Source: Cyclobacteriaceae bacterium (GTDB taxonomy: Bacteria; Bacteroidota; Bacteroidia; Cytophagales; Cyclobacteriaceae). Taken from it: 64,000 nt of DNA. The stretch is taken from NCBI GenBank assembly GCA_024644875.1, contig JAHEGY010000007.1, positions 17,094-81,093 of the forward strand, read 5' to 3'. Positions 8,740 through 18,959 of this stretch are shown here, one piece after another (position 1 is the first letter of the stretch; every line of letters starts with the position of its first letter). A program made the position numbers and the translations under genes. The notes beneath the pieces were generated by a model, which saw only the letters and a list, made by a program, of their open reading frames with translations, ran no database searches and had not been told where the DNA came from.

Positions 8740-9591
8740 CTAATTATAATTAACGTTATCTATCAATCTAATGTTATTAAGATAACCTGCTATACACAGG
8801 GATGTTTCATTTTCATTCTTTATCTGATCAATAATTTTAAAGTTACCGGTATCGATCATTTCAAAATAATCAAGCTTGAGTTCAGCTGATTCAGAAAATA
8901 TTTCTTTTACTTTTCTTTTTGCCGATGATATTGATTCCCCGTTTTTTAGCATTTCTTTTCCTGTGATCAGACATTGATAAAAAGTGGCAGCCAGTGGGCG
9001 CAGCTCGTGAGGGATACGTAAATTCCTGGACGACATGGCCAGTCCGTCTTCTTCCCGTACAGTAGGAACACACCGAATCTCAATGTTGTAGGATAAGTCC
9101 TTGATCAATTGCCTGATCAAATAGTACTGTTGAAGATCTTTCTGGCCAAAACAGGTAAGATCCGGTGTTACTATATTAAAGAGTTTGGATACCACGAGGG
9201 CCACTCCCGCAAAATGTGCAGGCCTGTATTTTCCTTCCAGTATTTGTTCAAATTCTCCAAAGCTGAATTCAGTTATTCTCTTGGATTCATTTTCATACAG
9301 GTCTTCGTGGGGTGGTGCATACACGATATCACAGCCGGCCATCTTCAATTTTCTAATATCCTCATCAAACGTATTTGGATACTTTAAAAGGTCTTCTTGA
9401 TTATTGAATTGTGTTGGATTAACGAATATACTGCAGACAGTAAAATCTGCTTCAATGCTAGAAGCCTTCACCAGCGATAAATGACCGCCATGAAGAGCGC
9501 CCATTGTTGGAACAAGACCAATTTTCTTCCCAGCTGACCTTTCTTTCTTAAGAATTGGGATTAATTCGGATTTCAGGTTTATAACTTTCAT
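8740..9591 (-). CDS. panC: Pantoate-beta-alanine ligase (pantothenate synthetase)
   Basis: The enzyme joins pantoate and beta-alanine using ATP to make pantothenate. The ATP-binding motif VPTMGALHGGHLSLV, the VNPTQFN loop, the FGQKDLQQYYLIRQ stretch and MSSRN are all present. I choose ATG 9591 (MKVINLKSEL), giving 283 residues; the in-frame ATG at 9618 would place the start inside the -7 promoter motif at 9616-9623. Its product feeds the same pathway as panD downstream and coaD at 44.6 kb. Confidence 0.95.
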   Translation of the reverse strand: MKVINLKSELIPILKKERSAGKKIGLVPTMGALHGGHLSLVKASSIEADFTVCSIFVNPTQFNNQEDLLKYPNTFDEDIRKLKMAGCDIVYAPPHEDLYENESKRITEFSFGEFEQILEGKYRPAHFAGVALVVSKLFNIVTPDLTCFGQKDLQQYYLIRQLIKDLSYNIEIRCVPTVREEDGLAMSSRNLRIPHELRPLAATFYQCLITGKEMLKNGESISSAKRKVKEIFSESAELKLDYFEMIDTGNFKIIDQIKNENETSLCIAGYLNNIRLIDNVNYN

Positions 9592-9615
9592 TTTCAAGTT
9601 TTTACACCTTGCCTG

Positions 9616-9623
9616 CAAAGATA
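9616..9623 (-). promoter_or_regulatory. Bacteroidota -7 promoter motif before panC
   Basis: The minus strand reads TATCTTTG, a perfect TAnnTTTG match 24 bp before ATG 9591. It settles the panC start downstream of the longer possible start at 9618. Confidence 0.55.
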
Positions 9624-9672
9624 AAATTACTTTTTTAATATTGAATAGGTACTAAAATAGCTGAATATGTAG

Positions 9673-9680
9673 TACCTTTG
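9673..9680 (+). promoter_or_regulatory. Bacteroidota -7 promoter motif before the GT5-domain gene
   Basis: TACCTTTG matches TAnnTTTG and lies 36 bp before the ATG at 9717. With the panC motif at 9616-9623 it forms a divergent promoter pair about 50 bp apart. Confidence 0.55.
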
Positions 9681-9716
9681 TGAATCTTTTCAATAGAAAA
9701 ACCAAATAGATAGAAT

Positions 9717-10529
9717 ATGTCAAAACTTCGAATTCTCTACGTTGCGAGTGAGATTAACCCTTTTCTACAAACATCAGAAGTAGCAGAATTTGTAAGGCAA
9801 TTGCCGCAACGCATGCAGGAAAAAGGTATGGAGATCCGGATTCTTGTGCCTCGATTCGGATTAATTAATGAAAGAAAAAACCGATTGCATGAAGTAGTCA
9901 GGTTATCCGGTATTAACATTTCCGTTGGTGAAGAGGAAAAACCTCTGGTCATCAAGGTAGCTTCAATACCGAATGCCAAACTTCAGGTTTATTTCATTGA
10001 TAATGAAGATTATTTTCATAGGAAGTCAGTATTTTATGACAAGGAGAATAATTTTTATGAGGACAATGATGAACGAGCCATATTTTTCTGCAAAGGAGTA
10101 ATTGAAACAGTTAAGAAATTGGGATGGACACCAGATATCGTTCACTGCAACGATTGGATGACCAGTTTGATTCCAATGTATCTTAAAACTACTTACAAGA
10201 ACGATCCGATCTTCCAAAATACCAAGACGGTATTTACGATCTACAATAATGCTTTCGATTACAAGTTTAATGGAGATCTGATCGATAAAGTGAAAATGTT
10301 GGATATTGATGATAGTATGTTAACAAATCTTGAGTCAGGTGATTTCGAGGGATTTATTAAAATAGGTATCGAATATTCCGATTCTGTTATAAAAGCCGGT
10401 GAAAAACTGGAAACGAATCTGGATAAACTATTTGATAAGATTCCTGGGGATAAGAAGGTGGATAAAATAGATAAGGAAGATGACTATCTGGAATCATACT
10501 ATAATCTTTATCACGAGCTCGTTGGGTAG
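9717..10529 (+). CDS. Glycogen/starch synthase, GT5 N-terminal (catalytic-domain-like) protein
   Basis: This 270-residue protein is the N-terminal Rossmann domain of GT5 glycogen synthase: LRILYVASEINPF at the start, ILVPRFGLI, PDIVHCNDWMT and the TVFTIYNNAFD stretch. It ends where the C-terminal, ADP-glucose-binding domain of a normal ~475-residue GlgA would begin. The usual N-terminal K-x-G-G-L motif is replaced by FLQTSEVAEF. From memory, single-domain proteins of this kind are widespread in Bacteroidota, so this is a family trait and not a local truncation. Catalytic activity without the second domain is doubtful. A strong terminator follows 10 bp after its stop. Confidence 0.8.
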   Translation: MSKLRILYVASEINPFLQTSEVAEFVRQLPQRMQEKGMEIRILVPRFGLINERKNRLHEVVRLSGINISVGEEEKPLVIKVASIPNAKLQVYFIDNEDYFHRKSVFYDKENNFYEDNDERAIFFCKGVIETVKKLGWTPDIVHCNDWMTSLIPMYLKTTYKNDPIFQNTKTVFTIYNNAFDYKFNGDLIDKVKMLDIDDSMLTNLESGDFEGFIKIGIEYSDSVIKAGEKLETNLDKLFDKIPGDKKVDKIDKEDDYLESYYNLYHELVG

Positions 10530-11796
10530 AACTCAATTTGGGTTACTGATTCTCGTAACCCTTTTTCTTTTTGCTTGTGAAGAACCCAATGAAATTGGGC
10601 TCGAACTTACCGGAGATCCCGACAGGATTGGTGCTTATTATCAGGAGATAGAACTCACTACCAACCTGATCAACAACGACTCGACTTTTACCTTATCAGT
10701 TCAAAGACTACTTGCTGGAAATACCTTTAAAGAGGAGTTTGGTGAGTTGTCGGCTAAATCTTTTACTCAATATGGATACTCCAGTGCCAGATTGGAAGTT
10801 CCCGAAGATGCTGTATATGACTCTTTAGTGTTCTTTATAAACAGCGATTATGCATTTGGCACAGGAGTCTCCGGTACCCAGAGGTTTACAATTCATGAAC
10901 TGACCGAAGATCTTTACGACACGGCTGCATATTTCAGTTTCAGTACCGCAGAGTATGATCCCAATCCCATAGCAACAGGAGATTTTATTCTTCCTGAAAG
11001 GAAAGATTCAGTCCTTTCTTTTAAGATCGACGATGTTTATGGAAACCGGCTTTTTGAGGCGGCAAAGGATACGAATATTATTGATCCTAATGATGTGAGC
11101 ACGCTTCAGGCATTGTTTAAAGGATTTGCTATTGTGTCAGATCCAGGGAATAATTCTGTAATGGGTATTAGCGCTTCTTCTGATTCCACATTTCTCAGGT
11201 TGTATTGGAGGGAAGATACCGTTAACCAAAGCTATCCTTTTGAGTTTTTTGGCGTTGCAAATTTCAATCAGATCCTTACAGACAGAACCGGAAGTCCCCT
11301 GGATGGAATTGAAGATCAGCATTATAGGGACTTCTTCCCGGACAATGCTAAGGCATATATACAGTCTGGGGCAGATCTTGTTACTAAACTGGATTTTACC
11401 CCCATGCTGAATTTTTTTGATACCATTGAATATGCTGCATTAAATCAAACATTGATATCAATAAATATTGATGAGCCGGGTTTTAATGAACTGCCCCCTT
11501 CCTACCTTTATTTTTATTTTCATGATGAGAATAACAAGCGCATCAAAGACCTTGGCCAATTCTTAGGGATCATGCAGGATGGTTCAACCGAACTTCAACG
11601 GGCCATTTACGATGAAGAAAATTTGTCGTATGAAGCCCCAATCACTATTTTCAGCGACCGCTTGATACAGGGTAGCTATTCCGATACCACAGTACTTATG
11701 TTTCCGCCTGAATTCGGAATTACCAATACCGTAAATCAATTCCTGGCCAGCCCTGGTAAAATTATCCTCAAAATTCATTATTCCAAGGTAAAATAG
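10480..11796 (+). CDS. DUF4270 family lipoprotein
   Basis: An outer-membrane-type lipoprotein of up to 438 residues. The signal peptide runs through FGLLILVTLFLFACEEPNE, with the lipobox Cys at residue 33 if ATG 10480 is used. TTG 10522 gives a more normal-length signal peptide (Cys at residue 19) and may be the true start. The DUF4270 body is beta-rich, with stretches such as YGYSSARLEVPEDAVYDSLV and a KIILKIHYSKVK ending. Its function is not known. In Bacteroidota it usually sits between this GT5 protein and glmS, as here. Expression must pass the embedded terminator at 10540-10572. Confidence 0.8.
   Translation: MTIWNHTIIFITSSLGRTQFGLLILVTLFLFACEEPNEIGLELTGDPDRIGAYYQEIELTTNLINNDSTFTLSVQRLLAGNTFKEEFGELSAKSFTQYGYSSARLEVPEDAVYDSLVFFINSDYAFGTGVSGTQRFTIHELTEDLYDTAAYFSFSTAEYDPNPIATGDFILPERKDSVLSFKIDDVYGNRLFEAAKDTNIIDPNDVSTLQALFKGFAIVSDPGNNSVMGISASSDSTFLRLYWREDTVNQSYPFEFFGVANFNQILTDRTGSPLDGIEDQHYRDFFPDNAKAYIQSGADLVTKLDFTPMLNFFDTIEYAALNQTLISINIDEPGFNELPPSYLYFYFHDENNKRIKDLGQFLGIMQDGSTELQRAIYDEENLSYEAPITIFSDRLIQGSYSDTTVLMFPPEFGITNTVNQFLASPGKIILKIHYSKVK
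10540..10572 (+). terminator. Intrinsic terminator overlapping the next gene's signal-peptide codons
   Basis: A perfect 7-bp stem (GGGTTAC with GTAACCC) closes an 8-base loop and is followed by TTTTTCTTTTT. It stands 10 bp after the stop of the GT5-domain gene, a normal place for a terminator, but lies wholly inside the DUF4270 reading frame that starts upstream of it. Confidence 0.7.
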
Positions 11797-11979
11797 CCCT
11801 CCAGACCTGATCCTGTTGCTATTTCCATAACCTGAAAACCAGATTATTACGTCTATATCGAATGGTTTAATATTATTCCAGCACTAAGCTTTTAAGTTTT
11901 TTTAAAAAAATCTTCAAAAAATGTTATTTTTTAACAAAATAATCCTATATTTAGAAGTTCAATAAAACTCAAACAACCT

Positions 11980-13815
11980 ATGTGTGGAATAATGGCCTAT
12001 ATCGGAAACCAGGAGGCATTGCCTTTAATACTTAAAGGATTAAAACGCCTTGAATATCGTGGATACGATAGCGCAGGTGTAGCCGTACTAAACGATAACC
12101 TTAAAATTTCAAAAAAGAAGGGAAGGGTAATCGATCTTGAAACAAGTCTTGAAAAGAAAGACCTGCACGGATCGATTGGGATCGGACATACGAGATGGGC
12201 CACCCATGGTGAACCAAATGATCAGAATGCCCATCCTCATATTTCAGGTAATGGGAGAATTGTGCTGGTGCATAATGGAATAATAGAAAATTATAATACA
12301 ATTCGTGAAGAGCTGACCAGGTCAGGACATAAGTTTCAAAGTGAGACAGATTCAGAAGTACTGGTTCATTTTATTGAGAGCATACAAGAACAAAACCAGT
12401 GCAGCCTTGAAAAAGCCACACGTATTGCACTATCCAATGTTGTAGGGGCTTATGCCATTGTCTTGCTTTCCCTGGATGAACCGGATCGTATTGTGGCTGC
12501 GCGTAAAAGTAGTCCTTTGGTCATAGGAGTTGGGAAAGATTTTTATTTTGTAGCATCTGATGCTTCACCTATCATTGAACATACCAAGGACGTAATTTAT
12601 CTGAAGGATTCTGAGATCGCTGTTATTGAAAAAGGTGATCTTTTACTGAAAGATGTAAACAATGTTAAATCACTTCCTTTTGTGCAGACACTTGAAATTG
12701 ACCTTGATTCTATTGAAAAAGGAGGATACGATCATTTTATGCTTAAGGAGATCTTTGAACAGCCAAGGTCAATCGGAGATTGTATGAGGGGGCGGCTTAA
12801 CGCAGAAACCGGTCAACTTGTATTAGGAGGTATACAGGAATATGCAGATCAGCTTCTCAATGCAGATCGGATAATAATGATAGCCTGTGGTACTTCCTGG
12901 CATGCCTGCCTGGTTGCCGAATACTTTTTTGAAGAGTTCTGCAGAATCCCTGTCGAGGTTGAATATGCTTCGGAATTCAGATACCGTAACCCGGTCATCG
13001 AGAAAGGGGATATTGTGATTGCAGTTTCCCAATCCGGGGAGACAGCGGATACCCTGGCTGCCATTGAAATGGCCAAATCAAAGTATGCCATAGTATTCGG
13101 TATTTGTAATGTAGTGGGCAGTTCCATCTCGAGAGCCTCCCATGAAGGGGCATATACACATGCCGGTCCTGAAATCGGGGTGGCAAGCACGAAGGCCTTT
13201 ACTGCTCAATTGATAGTACTTAATATGATCGCCCTCCAACTGGCCAAGAAGAAAGGATATCTTGATCAGGAGAAATTCAATTTTATGCTGAAGGAAATGT
13301 CCACCATTCCCGGAAAAGTAGAACGTGCCTTAAAGAATAATGATAAAATAAAGGAGGTAGCCCATAAATACAAAGATGCTATGAACTCAATTTATCTTGG
13401 GCGGGGATATAATTTTCCCGTAGCATTGGAAGGTGCCCTCAAGCTGAAGGAAATATCCTATATCCATGCCGAAGGATATCCTGCAGCTGAAATGAAACAT
13501 GGCCCCATTGCCCTGATAGATGAAAATATGCCGGTAGTGGTTATCGCCACTAAAGACAGTACTTATGAGAAGATCGTCAGTAATATTCAGGAGGTTAAAG
13601 CCAGAAAGGGAAAGATCATAGCCATTGTAACTGAAAATGATACCACTATAAAGGATTTTGCAGATCATGTAATTGAGATCCCAGAAATAAGTGAAGCACT
13701 TTCTCCGCTGCTTACGGTCATACCCCTTCAATTGCTTGCATACCATATCGCAGTAATGCGGGATTGTAACGTGGACCAGCCTAGGAACCTCGCTAAATCC
13801 GTAACGGTGGAATAA
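11980..13815 (+). CDS. glmS: Glutamine-fructose-6-phosphate aminotransferase (isomerizing)
   Basis: This enzyme makes glucosamine-6-phosphate, the first step to peptidoglycan and lipopolysaccharide amino sugars. Cys2 (MCGIMAYIGN) is the nucleophile of the class II glutamine amidotransferase domain (1-~220). Two SIS sugar-isomerase domains follow (about 285-430 and 460-600), with SQSGETADTLAA and the C-terminal AKSVTVE whose lysine forms the sugar Schiff base. At 611 residues it is full length. The leader 11900-11979 is AT-rich with TATATTTA as a weak -7 candidate; I see no glmS ribozyme. Confidence 0.97.
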   Translation: MCGIMAYIGNQEALPLILKGLKRLEYRGYDSAGVAVLNDNLKISKKKGRVIDLETSLEKKDLHGSIGIGHTRWATHGEPNDQNAHPHISGNGRIVLVHNGIIENYNTIREELTRSGHKFQSETDSEVLVHFIESIQEQNQCSLEKATRIALSNVVGAYAIVLLSLDEPDRIVAARKSSPLVIGVGKDFYFVASDASPIIEHTKDVIYLKDSEIAVIEKGDLLLKDVNNVKSLPFVQTLEIDLDSIEKGGYDHFMLKEIFEQPRSIGDCMRGRLNAETGQLVLGGIQEYADQLLNADRIIMIACGTSWHACLVAEYFFEEFCRIPVEVEYASEFRYRNPVIEKGDIVIAVSQSGETADTLAAIEMAKSKYAIVFGICNVVGSSISRASHEGAYTHAGPEIGVASTKAFTAQLIVLNMIALQLAKKKGYLDQEKFNFMLKEMSTIPGKVERALKNNDKIKEVAHKYKDAMNSIYLGRGYNFPVALEGALKLKEISYIHAEGYPAAEMKHGPIALIDENMPVVVIATKDSTYEKIVSNIQEVKARKGKIIAIVTENDTTIKDFADHVIEIPEISEALSPLLTVIPLQLLAYHIAVMRDCNVDQPRNLAKSVTVE

Positions 13816-14073
13816 AACTAACCTCAGCAAAAAGACTGAGCCAATTTGATGACCCATCGCCCGGACTTATATTCCAGGGGCTTTTTCGCTGCTGGACTGG
13901 CTGTATACACCGGATGAATTATTGCTGTTCTGTGGTTTCATAACCTGATTTCGATTCTGTAGCTTATGTTTTGCGACAACAGGTTTGATGAATACTCATA
14001 TTTTTTTAGGATCCTTTGTTGATATTTAATACAGTTCACTAATTTTAGAACCAGTATAATTAAAGCATTTAAA

Positions 14074-17000
14074 ATGCGAATCAATCAAACAGAACTCATC
14101 GCTTTTGGTCTGTTGATCATTATCAGTTTAAACGGTTTTGCAAAAATAGTAAGACCTAAGACAGATGACCGGCCCAACATCATTTTTATTCTGACCGATG
14201 ATCAACGCTGGAGTGCACTGGGTGATGCCGGAAATCCTCTGGCAACAACACCTGAAATGGATAAACTGGCCCGTGCCGGGACCTATTTCAGGAATGCAAT
14301 TGTAACCACGCCAATCTGTTCTGCCAGCCGAGCAAGTATTTTTACAGGCTTGCACGAACGCACCCATAAATACACTTTCCAAACCGGGAATATCCGTAGA
14401 GAATATATGGAGGTGGCCTATCCGAAATTACTCAAGGAAGCAGGATATTATAATGGATTTTTTGGAAAGTTTGGTGTGAACTCGCCCGGCAGAGAAGAGA
14501 TGTTTGACCGGGTGGAAATTTTTGATCGTAACAATCTTTTTAAAGATTATCGTGGCTACAATTATAAAATGATTGAAGGCGACACCGTTCATTTAACACG
14601 TTATACCGGCCAAAAAGCACTTGATTTTTTAGAAAATGTTCCTTCTGATAAACCTTTTTCTTTGTCTTTGAGTTTTAGTGCACCCCATGCCCACGATGGG
14701 GCGCCAAAGCAGTATTTCTGGCAGGAAGAACCCGATAAACTCTACCAGGACATGGAAATGCCTAAAGCTGATATTTCAGATGATAAATACTTTGACATAC
14801 TGCCACAACCTGTAAAAGATGGATTTAACCGTGTACGATGGTTCTGGAAAAACGATACACCCGAAAAGTACCAGCACAGTACTAAAGGCTACTACCGAAT
14901 GATCTATGGTATCGATCTGGAAATCACCAAGATCAGAAAGAAGCTGGAAGAAAAAGGGTTGGATAAAAACACCATAATTATTTTGATGGGTGATAATGGC
15001 TTTTTCCTGGGCGAACGTCAGATCTCAGGAAAATGGCTGATGTATGATAATTCAATCCGTGTACCACTTATTGTTTATGATCCAAGGGTGAAAAATCACA
15101 GGGATATTTTGGATATGGCGTTGAATATTGATGTACCGGCAACCATTTTGGATTATGCCGGAATTCCGGTTCCTGAAACATACCAGGGGAAGAGCCTTGC
15201 TCCAATTGTTTCCGGGAAAGAAGAATCAATCGGTCGTGATACTATTTTGGTAGAACATCTTTGGGAATTTGAACATATTCCACCCAGCGAGGGTGTTCGA
15301 ACAAAAGAATGGAAATACATGCGTTACATCAATGATAAATCTTCTGAGGAATTATACAATTTAAAAGACGATCCGAAAGAGATAAATAACCTTGCCGGAA
15401 ACCTTGAGTTTAAAAAACTCTTGCTCCAATTTCGAAAGAAAAATGATGAATTGGGAGAACGCTACGCCGACCCGTATTCCGGGATTCCATCAGGTTTGAC
15501 CGTTGAACACATCCGCGACCCGCGTTTTACAAAAATTATCGACAATATACCCGAATTCAGTTGGATGGTCCCGAAAGAAGCCGTAGAGCAAAAAGGCTAT
15601 CAGGTTTTACTAGCTTCTTCAAAACAAAACATCGATAACAACATTGGGGATGTTTGGGACAGTGGAAATGCACGAAGTAATCAGTCGGTTGATGTGGAAT
15701 TGGGTAGTGCTCCCCTGAAAGAACACACTACTTACTTTTGGAAGGTACGTATTTTTGATAAAGACAACCGTTTGTCGGAGTATTCAGAAGTCCAGCAGTT
15801 TACAACAGGGAAGTTTGGTGAAGGACTCACTTCTTCCAACAGTTTTCAAATTGAAAATATAGAACCGGTTTCATTTGAAAAACACGATAAAGGCAGTTAT
15901 TTTGCCGATTTTGGGAAAGCTGCTTTTGCTACATTAAACATCAAATATTCATCTGATGACAAAGAAAAATTAACCGTTCGGCTGGGTGAAAAATTACTGG
16001 ATGGAAAAATTGACCGCAAACCCGGCGGGAACATCCGATATCGGGAAGTTCATCTAAAAGTAGAACCCGGAAAAAAAGAGTATCAAATTGAACTTGTGCC
16101 TGATAAACGAAACACAAAATCCATTGCCGTTGCATTGCCGGATTCTTTTCCGGTGATCATGCCTTTCCGATATGCTCAAATTGAATGCAAAGAAGATTTG
16201 AAGGCTGATGATTTGACCCAGGTGGCTTATTTTAACTATTTCGATTATGAAAGTAGTTCATTCTCAAGCTCAAACGATATTTTGAACCAGGTATGGGAGA
16301 TGTGTAAATACTCGCAAAAAGCAACCTCTTTCACCGGATATTATATCGATGGCGACCGCGAACGGATCCCTTACGAGGCCGATGCTTACCTCAATCAACT
16401 CAGTCATTATTCAGTGGATAATGAATATGCCATGGCCCGTAAAACCATAGAATATTTTATGGTGAAACCCACCTGGCCCACCGAGTGGCAATTACACATG
16501 GCTTTATTATTTTATGCAGATTATATGTATACCGGGAACACCGAATTAATTGAAAAATATTATGAACCATTAAAACACAAAACCTTAATGGAACTGGAAT
16601 ATCGTGATGGATTGATCAGTACCAAATCGCCAAAAATGAATGGTGAATTTATGGCTAAACTGGGTTTTGCCGATACCACACAGCGGGTACGGGATATTGT
16701 GGATTGGCCCCCTGCCCAGAAAGATACTGGTTGGAAATTACCCAAAGACTGGCCACAGGGCGAGCGCGATGGTTTTGTGTTTACACCCGTTAGTACAGTT
16801 ATCAACAGCTTTTTTTATCAGAATATGAAAATAATGGCTGAGTTTGCCGGAATTCTGGGGAAATCCGATGAAGCACTTGATTTTGAGATGCGTGCAGCGC
16901 GTGTAAAAAAATCGATAAACACATTATTGTTCAATAAAGAAAAAGGCTATTACAAAGATGGAATTAATACCGACCATGGTGCTATTCACTCAAACATGTT

Positions 17001-17610
17001 GCCTCTGGCTTTTGGGATTGTTCCGGATGCATACAAAAAGAAAGTAGTTGATTATGTGAAAACCCGTGGAATGGGTTGCAGTGTTTATGGCGCACAGTTT
17101 TTGATGGAAGGCTTGTATAAGGCAGGTGCTGATGAATATGCCCTGGAATTAATGACTGCCACACACGATCGCAGCTGGTACAATATGATCAGAGGAGGTT
17201 CCACCATTTCCTGGGAAACCTGGGATTTAAAATACAAGCCAAACCAGGATTGGAACCATGCCTGGGGAGCTGCTCCGGCCAACATTGTCCCACGCTATTT
17301 GTGGGGAATCCAGCCCGGAACTCCCGGCTTTGGTGTGGCCATTATAAAACCACAGATGGCAAGTTTGAAAACCACTTCCATTGTGGTTCCAACCATAAGG
17401 GGACAGATTAAAGGGGAATACCAAAAAGTGAGCGATCGATTATCGAATTATAAAATTGAGATCCCCGCCAATATGGTAGCCAGGTTTGTAATAGACTTTC
17501 CCCGGGAGGCCGTTGTAAGTGTTAATGGTGAAATGGTAAATCTTTCTTTTGGCTCATTACGTTTGGAGCCGGGAGTAAACGAAATTCAAATACGAATTAA
17601 TTCATTTTAG
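14074..17610 (+). CDS. Secreted sulfatase (S1 family) fused to GH78 alpha-L-rhamnosidase
   Basis: A 1178-residue secreted protein with a signal peptide (about 1-23). Residues ~30-480 are an S1 sulfatase: metal ligands Asp42 and Asp43 in FILTDDQRW, the formylglycine Cys82 in CSASR (the C-x-A-x-R variant) and MGDNG with Asp307-Asn308. From ~490 a Fn3-like and beta-sandwich part leads into the (alpha/alpha)6 barrel of GH78, with [12 protein letters not shown] (Asp761, Glu763, Asp770) and a WETWD motif with Glu1048 as likely catalytic positions. A fusion of S1_25 sulfatase with GH78 is known from marine ulvan utilisation (Formosa agariphila P36). It should desulfate and cleave sulfated rhamnose glycans in the periplasm or outside. 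No SusC/SusD, lyase or regulator is nearby. Confidence 0.9.
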   Translation: MRINQTELIAFGLLIIISLNGFAKIVRPKTDDRPNIIFILTDDQRWSALGDAGNPLATTPEMDKLARAGTYFRNAIVTTPICSASRASIFTGLHERTHKYTFQTGNIRREYMEVAYPKLLKEAGYYNGFFGKFGVNSPGREEMFDRVEIFDRNNLFKDYRGYNYKMIEGDTVHLTRYTGQKALDFLENVPSDKPFSLSLSFSAPHAHDGAPKQYFWQEEPDKLYQDMEMPKADISDDKYFDILPQPVKDGFNRVRWFWKNDTPEKYQHSTKGYYRMIYGIDLEITKIRKKLEEKGLDKNTIIILMGDNGFFLGERQISGKWLMYDNSIRVPLIVYDPRVKNHRDILDMALNIDVPATILDYAGIPVPETYQGKSLAPIVSGKEESIGRDTILVEHLWEFEHIPPSEGVRTKEWKYMRYINDKSSEELYNLKDDPKEINNLAGNLEFKKLLLQFRKKNDELGERYADPYSGIPSGLTVEHIRDPRFTKIIDNIPEFSWMVPKEAVEQKGYQVLLASSKQNIDNNIGDVWDSGNARSNQSVDVELGSAPLKEHTTYFWKVRIFDKDNRLSEYSEVQQFTTGKFGEGLTSSNSFQIENIEPVSFEKHDKGSYFADFGKAAFATLNIKYSSDDKEKLTVRLGEKLLDGKIDRKPGGNIRYREVHLKVEPGKKEYQIELVPDKRNTKSIAVALPDSFPVIMPFRYAQIECKEDLKADDLTQVAYFNYFDYESSSFSSSNDILNQVWEMCKYSQKATSFTGYYIDGDRERIPYEADAYLNQLSHYSVDNEYAMARKTIEYFMVKPTWPTEWQLHMALLFYADYMYTGNTELIEKYYEPLKHKTLMELEYRDGLISTKSPKMNGEFMAKLGFADTTQRVRDIVDWPPAQKDTGWKLPKDWPQGERDGFVFTPVSTVINSFFYQNMKIMAEFAGILGKSDEALDFEMRAARVKKSINTLLFNKEKGYYKDGINTDHGAIHSNMLPLAFGIVPDAYKKKVVDYVKTRGMGCSVYGAQFLMEGLYKAGADEYALELMTATHDRSWYNMIRGGSTISWETWDLKYKPNQDWNHAWGAAPANIVPRYLWGIQPGTPGFGVAIIKPQMASLKTTSIVVPTIRGQIKGEYQKVSDRLSNYKIEIPANMVARFVIDFPREAVVSVNGEMVNLSFGSLRLEPGVNEIQIRINSF

Positions 17611-17649
17611 TTTGGATCTCAAAACCTCAGGTCTCAAAATCAGAGGTTT

Positions 17650-18222
17650 CTATAGCAGGTTCACTTCCCAGAATATAATAGAGTAGACTCCGTATCTGAG
17701 AAACCGGGATAAAGCATATATCCAGAATTTCCTGAATGGATAATCTACTGATCCCATGAGCATACTTATTCCTGAAAATGGCAGAGGGGTTAGTGCGGCG
17801 ACCACGATAACGAAGAAACCATAATTATTCAGGTATTTCAGATACTTGATCAAATACCGTCTTTTTATAAAACGGTAAATGATGGTTGAATTTAGTTTTA
17901 CGCCTATCCAGAAGCCCAGTATACCTGCCATATAGGAAATTATAGCCAGGACAGATATATCAAAGATGTATGTATTCAGGTTCTTTGCAGAAGTAGACCA
18001 AATAAAGAACACTTCCGGTGGAATAATACCAAAGAAGATTTCAGATAACGTGTATATCGTAAAAACCAGAAATGAATTATCATAGATAGGTTTGAGAAAC
18101 TCAAAATTTTCCGGCCTTGCAAATTTTTTAAACAAAATGAACAGGGCAATAAATACAGCCAGGATCAAAATACCCCGCAGGAAATTTCGAATAAAAAAAG
18201 CGCTTCTATCTGATATGCCCAT
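17650..18222 (-). CDS. VTT/DedA-like membrane protein
   Basis: This 190-residue inner-membrane protein has five to six hydrophobic segments. ALTPLPFSGISMLMGSVDYP in the C-terminal third resembles the proline-containing re-entrant motif of VTT (SNARE-associated/DedA) proteins, which include lipid scramblases and small-molecule transporters. IPPEVFFIWS in the middle fits the first half-loop. It is shorter and more divergent than DedA itself. It stands alone, convergent with the sulfatase-GH78 gene 40 bp away. Confidence 0.6.
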   Translation of the reverse strand: MGISDRSAFFIRNFLRGILILAVFIALFILFKKFARPENFEFLKPIYDNSFLVFTIYTLSEIFFGIIPPEVFFIWSTSAKNLNTYIFDISVLAIISYMAGILGFWIGVKLNSTIIYRFIKRRYLIKYLKYLNNYGFFVIVVAALTPLPFSGISMLMGSVDYPFRKFWIYALSRFLRYGVYSIIFWEVNLL

Positions 18223-18422
18223 ACTATTTTTTGTGAAGGATTTCGAAAATAATCATAAATATCTTGATTCTTAAACCGATCATAAATTTTTTAATTCCTG
18301 GAGAAATATAAGAATCCAGATTATCCAATTTGAGGCGACAGCTTATGAAATAAGATAAAATTTTTGGTTTTTCTGGGATAATTAAGATTTTGAGTACTTT
18401 TTAGCACATATAAACAATAATA

Positions 18423-18956
18423 ATGAATCAGATTACTAAAGAAGATATTGCCAAATCGATACGAGATATTCCCGACTTCCCCAAAAAAGGGATTCTGTTC
18501 AAGGACCTGACGACAGCATTTAAAAAACCGGAAATACTAACGGCCATTTCAGATGACTTATATGAATACTATGCTTCTTCGGGTATTACAAAGGTGGTAG
18601 GTATAGAATCCAGAGGCTTTATAGCCGGCAGTATCCTTGCCAGCAGACTGGGCGCCGGTTTTGTACCCATAAGAAAACCGGGGAAATTACCCGGGGATAC
18701 ATATGCTTTTGAATACGACCTCGAGTATGGGAGCGACACCATCGAGATCCATAAAGATGCGCTTGAAAAAAATGATATTGTATTACTGCATGATGATTTG
18801 CTGGCAACAGGTGGCACGGCAAGTGCAGCACTGGAATTACTGAAAATATTTGAAGTCAGTAATGTGATGATAAATTTCATTGTTGAACTTTCTTTTCTGA
18901 AAGGCAGAGATTCTTTAAGCGATGAGTATGACATTTACTCTATGATCACTTTCTGA
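18423..18956 (+). CDS. apt: Adenine phosphoribosyltransferase
   Basis: This 177-residue salvage enzyme converts adenine and PRPP to AMP. The N-terminal FPKKGILFKDLTTAF and GIESRGFIAG motifs, RKPGKLPGDTYAFEYDLEYG and the PRPP-binding loop VLLHDDLLATGGTASAA are all in order. It is full length. Its stop is only 3 bp from the stop of the convergent metF, so any transcript end must overlap. Confidence 0.95.
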   Translation: MNQITKEDIAKSIRDIPDFPKKGILFKDLTTAFKKPEILTAISDDLYEYYASSGITKVVGIESRGFIAGSILASRLGAGFVPIRKPGKLPGDTYAFEYDLEYGSDTIEIHKDALEKNDIVLLHDDLLATGGTASAALELLKIFEVSNVMINFIVELSFLKGRDSLSDEYDIYSMITF

Positions 18957-18959
18957 ATT

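Noticed and set aside
11900..11979. Possible glmS ribozyme in the glmS leader
   Set aside because: The leader is short, AT-rich and lacks the ribozyme's conserved core; glmS ribozymes are mainly in Firmicutes.
12849..13857. Several long minus-strand frames opposite glmS
   Set aside because: All are antisense to an intact, full-length glmS and have no domain signals.
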